Source: DAOUBP01 sp964474695
GTDB lineage: Bacteria > Chloroflexota > Anaerolineae > CG2-30-64-16
Assembly: GCA_964474695.1 (NCBI GenBank)
Contig: CAYYTK010000004.1
Location: 130,991-194,990 of the forward strand
Direction: 5' to 3'
DNA: 64,000 bases
In this document: positions 58,020 through 64,000 of the stretch, piece after piece
Numbering within the stretch: the first letter of the stretch is position 1
How the letters are laid out: every line of letters begins with the position of its first letter
Notes under the pieces: generated by a model
Seen by the model: only the letters and a program-made list of their open reading frames with translations
Told to the model about the DNA's origin: nothing
The model's database searches: none
Translations under genes and position numbers: made by a program

Positions 58020-59531
58020 ATGGCTGTACGAACCGAAGATCTAGTCGCGCAGCTCAAACAGCAGATCCTCAGTTTTGAGGCGCCGACGCAGGCTGTTGAG
58101 GTGGGCACCGTGCTGCAGGTGGGTGATGGCATCGTCCGCCTGAGGGGCCTGGCCAATGCGGCTGCGTCCGAGTTGGTGGAATTCGCCAATGGCACCCTCG
58201 GCATCGTTCTCAATCTGGAGACCGATAACGTCGGTGTCATCATCATGGGCGAAAGCACCGGCATCTCCGAGGGCCAACTCGTGCGCAGCACCGGACGCAT
58301 CGTGTCAGTCCCGGTGGGCGCCGGAATGATCGGGCGCGTGGTGAACGCGGTCGGCCAACCGGTCGATGGCAAGGGGCCCATCGAGTCGGACAAGTTCCGG
58401 CCTGTCGAAAGGATCGCGCCCAATGTGGTGACCCGCAAGAGCGTGACTGCCCCGGTGCAGACCGGCATTAAGGCGATCGACGCGATGATCCCCATCGGCC
58501 GCGGCCAACGCGAGCTGATCATCGGCGATCGGCAGACCGGCAAGACCGCCCTGGCGATCGACACGATCATCAACCAGAAGGGCCAGGACCTGACGTGTAT
58601 CTACGTTGCGATCGGCCAACGCCAAAGCCAGGTCGCCCAGGTGGTTGCAACCCTGGAGAAGTTCGGGGCGATGGCCTATACCACCGTGGTGGCAGCGACC
58701 GCGTCGGAGCCTGCTGCACTGCAGTATATTGCGCCCTACGCAGGCTGTGCCATCGGCGAAGAGTTCATGGAGCAAGGCAAGGATGCGTTGATCATTTACG
58801 ACGACCTGTCCAAGCATGCCCAGGCCTATCGCCAGGTTTCGCTGCTGCTGCGCCGGCCGCCGGGCCGCGAGGCGTACCCCGGTGACGTCTTCTATCTGCA
58901 CAGCCGTCTATTGGAGCGCGCGGCACGCATGGCGCCGGAGTACGGCGGCGGCTCGCTTACGGCGCTGCCCATCATCGAAACACAGGCGGGTGACATTTCG
59001 GCCTATATCCCCACCAACGTCATTTCCATCACCGACGGCCAGATCTTCCTGGAGAGCGACCTGTTCTACGCCGGCATCCGCCCGGCCGTGAACCCCGGGC
59101 TCTCGGTGAGCCGCGTGGGCGGCTCAGCGCAGACCAAGGCGATGAAGCAGGTAGCCGGCAAGATGAAGCTGGAATTGGCCCAGTTCCGTGAGCTGGCCGC
59201 GTTTGCCCAATTCGGCTCAGACCTTGACCCGGCGACCCAGCGCCAGCTCGATCGCGGCCAGCGCATTACCGAGATCCTCAAACAGCCGCAGTATGCGCCG
59301 TGGTCGTTGGAACGACAGGTGATGGTTTTCTTCGCAGTTACCAACAACTTCCTGGACAAGATCTCGCTGGAAAAGATCGAAGCGTGGCAGGATGGCTTCG
59401 TGCAGTACATGGAGGCCACCCATTCCAACATCGGTCGGTCCATCGCCGCGCATAAGCGCCTGGATGAGGAAACCGTCGAGGGCTTGAAACTAGCTATCCA
59501 GGACTTCAATGCGATGTTCCTGGAGAAATAG
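58020..59531 (+). CDS. atpA: ATP synthase F1 subunit alpha
   Basis: 503 residues, the non-catalytic nucleotide-binding subunit. The P-loop is G169-D-R-Q-T-G-K175-T176; the C-terminal region carries PAVNPGLSVSRVGGSAQ, typical of alpha. Three copies alternate with beta in the F1 head. Full length and unbroken. Confidence 0.97.
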   Translation: MAVRTEDLVAQLKQQILSFEAPTQAVEVGTVLQVGDGIVRLRGLANAAASELVEFANGTLGIVLNLETDNVGVIIMGESTGISEGQLVRSTGRIVSVPVGAGMIGRVVNAVGQPVDGKGPIESDKFRPVERIAPNVVTRKSVTAPVQTGIKAIDAMIPIGRGQRELIIGDRQTGKTALAIDTIINQKGQDLTCIYVAIGQRQSQVAQVVATLEKFGAMAYTTVVAATASEPAALQYIAPYAGCAIGEEFMEQGKDALIIYDDLSKHAQAYRQVSLLLRRPPGREAYPGDVFYLHSRLLERAARMAPEYGGGSLTALPIIETQAGDISAYIPTNVISITDGQIFLESDLFYAGIRPAVNPGLSVSRVGGSAQTKAMKQVAGKMKLELAQFRELAAFAQFGSDLDPATQRQLDRGQRITEILKQPQYAPWSLERQVMVFFAVTNNFLDKISLEKIEAWQDGFVQYMEATHSNIGRSIAAHKRLDEETVEGLKLAIQDFNAMFLEK

Positions 59532-59545
59532 ATCAAGGAAAAGGT

Positions 59546-60418
59546 ATGCCGAGCACACGCGAAATCCGCCGCCGTATCCGCAGCGTTAAGAACATCGCGA
59601 AGGTCACCAAGGCGATGGAGACGGTGGCCGCGGCTAAGATGCGCAAGGCACAACAGCAGGTGTTGGCGACGCGCCCATACGCCTCCAGGGCCTGGGATGT
59701 GCTAAAGTTCCTGGCCCGCTTGCGGCGCTCCAACGCCGCCGAGCAGCCGCTGCTCCAGCAGCGGCCCATCAAGAAGATCTGCCTGCTGCTGATCTCCGGC
59801 GATCGCGGCCTGGCCGGCGCGTACAACAGCAACGTCATCCGTGAGGCTGCCAAACACATACAGACGTGGGAAGCCGAAGGCAAGGAAGTCAGCCTGGTGA
59901 CCATCGGCCGCAAGGGCCGCGATTGGATGCTGCGCCATGGGCCGCCGCTGCACGCAGACTTCACCGGCATGAGCGATCGGCCGACCAGCAACGATATCGC
60001 GCCGGTGGCCAACATACTCATCGAAGACTTCGTCTCCGGCGACTACGACGCAGTCTATATGATCTTCACGGAGTTCAAGAGCACCCTGCGCCTGGAGCCG
60101 ACCCTATGGACGCTGCTGCCGATTACGACGGCGGAACCCGAGACGCCAATAGCTGCCGACTACATCTTCGAGCCGGACCCACAAACGATCCTGGGCGAAG
60201 TGCTGCAGGGCCTCACCGAAATCCAAATCCTGCAGGCGCTGTATGAGGCAATCGCCAGCGAGCAGTCCGCCCGCATGGTCGCCATGCGCAATGCCACAGA
60301 CGCGGCCAATGATCTGATCGGGGACTTAACCCTTTCGTACAACAAGGCCCGCCAGGAAGCGATCACAAAGGAATTGTTGGATATCGTGGGCGGTGCGAGC
60401 GCGCTGACGCAGGCGTGA
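59546..60418 (+). CDS. atpG: ATP synthase F1 subunit gamma
   Basis: 290 residues, the rotating central stalk. N-terminal helix MPSTREIRRRIRSVKNIAKVTKAMETVAAAKM, the middle LLISGDRGLAGAYNSN and the C-terminal helix RMVAMRNATDAANDLIGDLTLSYNKARQEAITKEL are all typical. An array of TGCGTAT units follows directly after the stop. Confidence 0.96.
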   Translation: MPSTREIRRRIRSVKNIAKVTKAMETVAAAKMRKAQQQVLATRPYASRAWDVLKFLARLRRSNAAEQPLLQQRPIKKICLLLISGDRGLAGAYNSNVIREAAKHIQTWEAEGKEVSLVTIGRKGRDWMLRHGPPLHADFTGMSDRPTSNDIAPVANILIEDFVSGDYDAVYMIFTEFKSTLRLEPTLWTLLPITTAEPETPIAADYIFEPDPQTILGEVLQGLTEIQILQALYEAIASEQSARMVAMRNATDAANDLIGDLTLSYNKARQEAITKELLDIVGGASALTQA

Positions 60419-60419
60419 G

Positions 60420-60511
60420 GCGGCGTATTGCGTATTGCGTACTGCGTATTTGTCACCGGGCAAACGTACCACGCACCACGGAATACGAAGTACGTAGTAT
60501 GCAATAGTTAC
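60420..60511. repeat. Heptamer array between atpG and atpD
   Basis: GCGTATT units in the left part and diverged, partly complementary ACCACGC, AATACGA and ACGTAGT units in the right part. It starts 2 bp after the atpG stop and ends about 22 bp before the atpD start. It is the third repeat inserted within the ATP synthase operon. Confidence 0.85.
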
Positions 60512-60533
60512 TGAGTAAGCGGAGATAACAACC

Positions 60534-61937
60534 ATGTCAAAAAGCGGCGCAATCGGTAAAGTGGTCCAGATCATTGGTCCCGTGGTCGACGCGGCTTTCG
60601 CACCGGACGGCCTGCCGGATATCTACGACGCGTTAGAAATCCAGTTGGGTGACGGCGGCCGCCTGGTCTGCGAGGTGCAAGGTCAGCTCAGCGACGGCTG
60701 GGTGCGCGCCGTTGCGATGTCCAGCACCGATGGCCTGCGCCGCGGCATGGACGTCCTCGGGACCGGTGCGCCGATCAAAGTGCCGGTGGGACCGGGCACC
60801 CTGGGCCGGATCTTCAACGTCCTGGGCGACACCCTGGATTCCGACGCGGCCGTCGAGGCGGCCGATCACTACTCGATCCATCGCCTCGCGCCCTTGTTGG
60901 TCGATCAGTCCACCAAGGCCGAGGTCTTCGAGACCGGCATCAAGGTCGTCGACCTGATCGCACCCTTTACCAAGGGCGGCAAGACCGCCATCTTCGGCGG
61001 CGCGGGCGTCGGCAAGACGGTCGTCATCCAGGAGCTGATCCACAATATCGCCAAGTTCCACGCCGGCTATTCCGTTTTCGCGGGCGTAGGTGAGCGCAGC
61101 CGTGAGGGCAATGACCTCTGGCATGAGATGATCGACTCGGGCGTCATCAGCAGCACGGCCATGGTCTTCGGCCAGATGAACGAGCCGCCGGGCGCACGCC
61201 TGCGCGTCGGCCTGACCGCGGTCACACTCGCAGAGTACTTCCGTGATCAGGGCCGCGATGTGCTGCTCTTCATCGACAACATCTTCCGTTTCGTGCAGGC
61301 CGGCGCCGAGGTGTCGTCGCTGTTGGGCCGCCTGCCCAGCGCCGTGGGGTACCAGCCCAATCTCGGCACCGACATGGGCGAGCTGCAGGAGCGCATCTGC
61401 TCTACCCGGACCGGTTCCATCACCTCGATGCAGGCGGTTTACGTGCCCGCGGATGACTACACCGACCCGGCCCCGGCCACAACCTTCGCCCATCTGGATG
61501 CCAGCATCAGCCTGGAGCGCGCGTTGGCTGAGCAGGCCCTCTTCCCTGCGGTCGATCCGTTGGCCTCCACCAGCCGCATCTTGGATCCGCTGGTGGTTGG
61601 AGATCAGCATTACCGCGTGGCGCGCGCAGTGCAGCGAACGCTCCAACGCTACAAAGACCTGCAGGACATCATCGCCATCCTGGGCGTAGAGGAATTGAGC
61701 GAGGAAGACAGGATCACCGTTGCGCGTGCCCGCAAGATCCAGCGCTTCCTCACCCAGCCGATGTTCGTGGCTGAGGCGTTCACCGGCACGCCGGGCGTCT
61801 ACGTCAAGCTGAATGACAACATCGAAGGGTTCCAGGAGATCCTGGATGGCAAGCACGATGATCTGCCCGAGCAGGCGTTCTATATGGTGGGCACGATCCA
61901 GGACGCGGTGCTCAAGGGCAAGCAACTGCGAGGCTAA
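60534..61937 (+). CDS. atpD: ATP synthase F1 subunit beta
   Basis: 467 residues, the catalytic subunit. P-loop G155-G-A-G-V-G-K161-T162, then GVGERSREGNDLW, DVLLFIDNIFRFVQAG and the ALAEQALFPAVDPLASTSR region. ATG 60534 has AGCGGAG upstream. Complete. Confidence 0.97.
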   Translation: MSKSGAIGKVVQIIGPVVDAAFAPDGLPDIYDALEIQLGDGGRLVCEVQGQLSDGWVRAVAMSSTDGLRRGMDVLGTGAPIKVPVGPGTLGRIFNVLGDTLDSDAAVEAADHYSIHRLAPLLVDQSTKAEVFETGIKVVDLIAPFTKGGKTAIFGGAGVGKTVVIQELIHNIAKFHAGYSVFAGVGERSREGNDLWHEMIDSGVISSTAMVFGQMNEPPGARLRVGLTAVTLAEYFRDQGRDVLLFIDNIFRFVQAGAEVSSLLGRLPSAVGYQPNLGTDMGELQERICSTRTGSITSMQAVYVPADDYTDPAPATTFAHLDASISLERALAEQALFPAVDPLASTSRILDPLVVGDQHYRVARAVQRTLQRYKDLQDIIAILGVEELSEEDRITVARARKIQRFLTQPMFVAEAFTGTPGVYVKLNDNIEGFQEILDGKHDDLPEQAFYMVGTIQDAVLKGKQLRG

Positions 61938-61939
61938 TC

Positions 61940-62407
61940 TTGGCTAACAGCACATCAACAATCCGCCTGGACTTCGTCTCCCAGGACCATATGGTCTTCT
62001 CCGGCGATGTGATCGAAATCCTGGCGCCCGGCAGCGAGGGCCAATTAGGCATCCTGCCCAAACATGCGCCGTTGATGACCATCCTGGCGCCCGGCGAGGT
62101 GCTGGTCAAGCAGGAGGGGGGACCCGACCTGAGCTTTGCCATCAGCGGCGGGTGGATGGAAGTGCGGCCCAACCATGTGAACATCCTGGCGCGCACCGCC
62201 GAAGGTTCGGATGAAATCGACCTGCAACGCGCTGAGGCCGCGCGCGCCCGCGCCGAAAAGCTGCTGGCTGAGGCGCCGACACGCGAGGAGCGCGCCAGCG
62301 TCGAGATGGCCCTCAAGCGATCACACATCCGTTTGCGGGTGGGCGGGCGCAAGACCGGTTGGCGGCCGGACGCACCCAGCAAGGATTTCAACAGCGATCA
62401 GAAGTAA
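61940..62407 (+). CDS. atpC: ATP synthase F1 subunit epsilon
   Basis: 155 residues: N-terminal beta-sandwich (VFSGDVIEILAPGSEGQLGILPKHAPLMTIL) and C-terminal helices containing AEAARARAEKLLAEAPTREERASVEMALKRSHIRLRV. It regulates rotation and ends the operon. TTG 61940 starts 2 bp after the atpD stop. The tail of about 20 residues after the helices is longer than in E. coli. Confidence 0.94.
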   Translation: MANSTSTIRLDFVSQDHMVFSGDVIEILAPGSEGQLGILPKHAPLMTILAPGEVLVKQEGGPDLSFAISGGWMEVRPNHVNILARTAEGSDEIDLQRAEAARARAEKLLAEAPTREERASVEMALKRSHIRLRVGGRKTGWRPDAPSKDFNSDQK

Positions 62408-62432
62408 CATTCACCCCAAAGCAACGATAAGG

Positions 62433-62477
62433 AAGCCCGGTTTCTCGAACGACCGTAAGGTCGCGAAACCGGGTTTC
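62433..62477. repeat. Family-B palindrome at the start of the glycoside hydrolase gene
   Basis: AAGCCCGGTTTC and GAAACCGGGTTT form 12-bp arms (one mismatch) with an inner GACC/GGTC pair. It lies 25 bp after the ATP synthase operon and its right end runs straight into the TTG start codon of the next gene. Confidence 0.85.
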
Positions 62478-63914
62478 TTGCGTCTATTCCTGGTGGCACT
62501 GGCGGCCTGCTGTCTGCTGCCGCGGCCTGCGCGCGCGGAGACGCCCGACCCGCGCTTCGGCATCGTAGAGGCGTTCGTCAACCCGGCGGCGGCCACTGAG
62601 GCGGGCGCGGGGTATACGCGGATCATCCTGCGGTGGGACGTGATCCAGCCGGCCGGCCGCGATGATTGGAAGCCGGCCAACGTGCCCGATCCCCTGATCG
62701 AGGCCGAGCTGGCCGCGGGCCGGCAGGTGGTCGCGGTGCTGATCGGCACGCCGGCCTGGGCCGCGACCAACCCGGCGGACGGCGCGCGCAGCGTCCCGGA
62801 CATGGACGCGTGGGCCGCGTTCGCCCGGCGCATGGCGCAGCACTATCACGGCCGCATCGATCACTGGATTATCTGGAACGAACCGGACGTGTGGGAGGCA
62901 GGCCATCCGGGGCAGACCTGGGCCGGCACCGTCGAGGATTACGCGCGACTGTTGAAAACCGCGTACCTGGCGATCAAAGAGGTCGACCCGGCCCAGCAGG
63001 TGCATATCGCAGGCCTGACCTATTTTTGGGACTGGGCGCACGGCCGGACGCGCTATCTGGACCGCCTGCTGGATGTGCTGGCGGCCGATCCCGACGCAGC
63101 GGCCCACGGCTTCTATTTCGACGCCGCGATCTATCACCTCTACTTCAACCCCAGCCAGACGCCGCAGGTGCTGGCTGAGGCCCAGGCGTCGCTGCAGCGG
63201 CATGGGATGGCCGGCAAGGCGCTGTGGATCAACGAGACCAACGCGCCGCCCTCCGATGATCCGCAGGAGCTACCGTGGTCAACCCCGCGCTTCACCATCA
63301 CGCAGGCCGAACAGGCCGCGTTCGTGATCCAGGAGTTCAGCCTGGCGTTCGCGGCCGGCGCCAGCCGGGTGTCATTCTACAAGCTGCGCAACACCCCCGA
63401 TCACCCCGAATCGATCGAGCCGTACGGGCTGCTGCGCGGCGACGACTCGCCGCGGCCGGCCTACGCGGCATACAAAACGGCCACAACCTACCTCCGAGAT
63501 TTCGAGGCAGTGCGTCGCGAACGGCGAGAAGGCGTTGAAGTGATCACCTTCGAGCGCGGCAGCCGGACCACTACGGTGCTGTGGACGACCAGTCGAACCC
63601 CTGCCCGGGTGACGATCCGCGCGGTCGCGCCCGAGGCGCTCCTGATCGACACGCTGGGAGCGACTCAAACGGTGCGCGCCACGAACGGCGCATACGTCAT
63701 CGATTTGCCGCCCGCGCTGTGCAGCAACACCCCCTGCATCATCGGCGGCGCGCCACGGTTGCTGGTGGAGGCCGGCGCCGCGGCCGGCCGCACCGCGCTG
63801 CTTCCCCTGCCGGTTCAGGGGCCCGCGCCGCGGGCTGCTGACGCCGCACGCACGCCACCTGCGCCGGAGGAGGTCTGCGAGGCCGGCCGCGAGGGACGGC
63901 TCGGCAGGCGCTGA
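62478..63914 (+). CDS. Secreted glycoside hydrolase (clan GH-A, GH39/GH5-like)
   Basis: 478 residues. The N-terminus is a signal peptide (MRLFLVALAACCLLPRPARA). A TIM-barrel follows with the acid/base glutamate E135 in WIIWNEPDVW and the nucleophile E253 in LWINETN. A C-terminal beta domain and a disordered tail rich in Pro, Arg and Ala complete it. It should cleave or modify a polysaccharide outside the cell; the sugar is unknown. TTG 62478 is the only start that gives a signal peptide; its ribosome site is weak. Confidence 0.82.
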   Translation: MRLFLVALAACCLLPRPARAETPDPRFGIVEAFVNPAAATEAGAGYTRIILRWDVIQPAGRDDWKPANVPDPLIEAELAAGRQVVAVLIGTPAWAATNPADGARSVPDMDAWAAFARRMAQHYHGRIDHWIIWNEPDVWEAGHPGQTWAGTVEDYARLLKTAYLAIKEVDPAQQVHIAGLTYFWDWAHGRTRYLDRLLDVLAADPDAAAHGFYFDAAIYHLYFNPSQTPQVLAEAQASLQRHGMAGKALWINETNAPPSDDPQELPWSTPRFTITQAEQAAFVIQEFSLAFAAGASRVSFYKLRNTPDHPESIEPYGLLRGDDSPRPAYAAYKTATTYLRDFEAVRRERREGVEVITFERGSRTTTVLWTTSRTPARVTIRAVAPEALLIDTLGATQTVRATNGAYVIDLPPALCSNTPCIIGGAPRLLVEAGAAAGRTALLPLPVQGPAPRAADAARTPPAPEEVCEAGREGRLGRR

Positions 63915-64000
63915 CCCTAAGCGCAACCGCGGCATACATGCCGTCGCGGATTGCGGCACGTGTAACCTAAGCCGCTGGCTTGGGGCGGGACGCAATCCAG

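Noticed and set aside
63372..63995. Minus-strand open frame of 207 codons opposite the glycoside hydrolase
   Set aside because: It is antisense to a clear secreted enzyme with catalytic motifs and lacks any recognisable domain; long antisense frames are common at this GC content.

Overview
The window reads as a chromosomal segment of a high-GC, anaerobic or microaerophilic bacterium, most likely an uncultured member of the Chloroflexota (Anaerolineae/Caldilineae-like). This placement is inferred from protein types and gene neighbourhoods (a MeaB/B12 pair, a very long Lhr-type helicase, isopentenyl phosphate kinase, a zinc-ribbon/LysM protein, AIM24, an archaeal-type AspRS behind a T-box, dnaN-recF) and from dispersed palindromes and 7-8 bp tandem arrays. 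No rRNA gene is present to confirm it.

Layout. 1-2519: the end of an aconitase-X large subunit, two tandem hexose-6-phosphate mutarotases, and a broken PIN-domain gene. 2528-7085 (+): B12-binding mutase subunit and MeaB GTPase, a CAX antiporter, exonuclease VII (xseA-xseB) and a PAP2-related membrane protein. 7110-11900: an Lhr-type helicase. 12049-15864: an ECF sigma factor with its zinc-finger partner, then an ABC-2 exporter. 16085-18760: a lytic transglycosylase lipoprotein. 19140-32385 is almost entirely on the minus strand: YerB-like lipoprotein, DUF302, GT39, a FecR-like/TPR/AEC/HEAT/LysM series, an RseP-type site-2 protease, isopentenyl phosphate kinase with the aconitase-X small subunit, and SelA; a tRNA-Val follows. 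32809-39482 (+): an ABC importer that runs with overlapping or nearly overlapping genes into a HydC-HydB-HydA [FeFe] hydrogenase. 39571-43269: a C_GCAxxG_C_C protein, an APH-type kinase, a MATE exporter and a nitrilase-family enzyme. 43345-44997: T-box leader and AspRS. 45059-49793: an RluA-RlmI-like fusion, DegV, a radical SAM protein and a CDF exporter. 49864-54962: DnaN, RecF, a NusG paralogue, an MFS exporter and AIM24. 55200-62407: a complete F1Fo ATP synthase operon (atpI-B-E-F-H-A-G-D-C). 62478-63914: a secreted glycoside hydrolase.

Physiology suggested. HydABC can couple NADH and ferredoxin oxidation to H2 production, the ATP synthase c subunit looks proton-type, B12-dependent acyl-CoA rearrangement is present, SelA implies selenocysteine use, and the aconitase-X small subunit next to IPK suggests the archaeal-type modified mevalonate route to isoprenoids.

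The most unusual feature is the repeat landscape. At least six palindrome families and a set of 7-8 bp tandem arrays are scattered through the window. They sit mostly within 0-10 bp after stop codons, including inside the ATP synthase operon. In several places they supply stop or start codons, and in at least four genes similar sequence lies in frame inside the protein.
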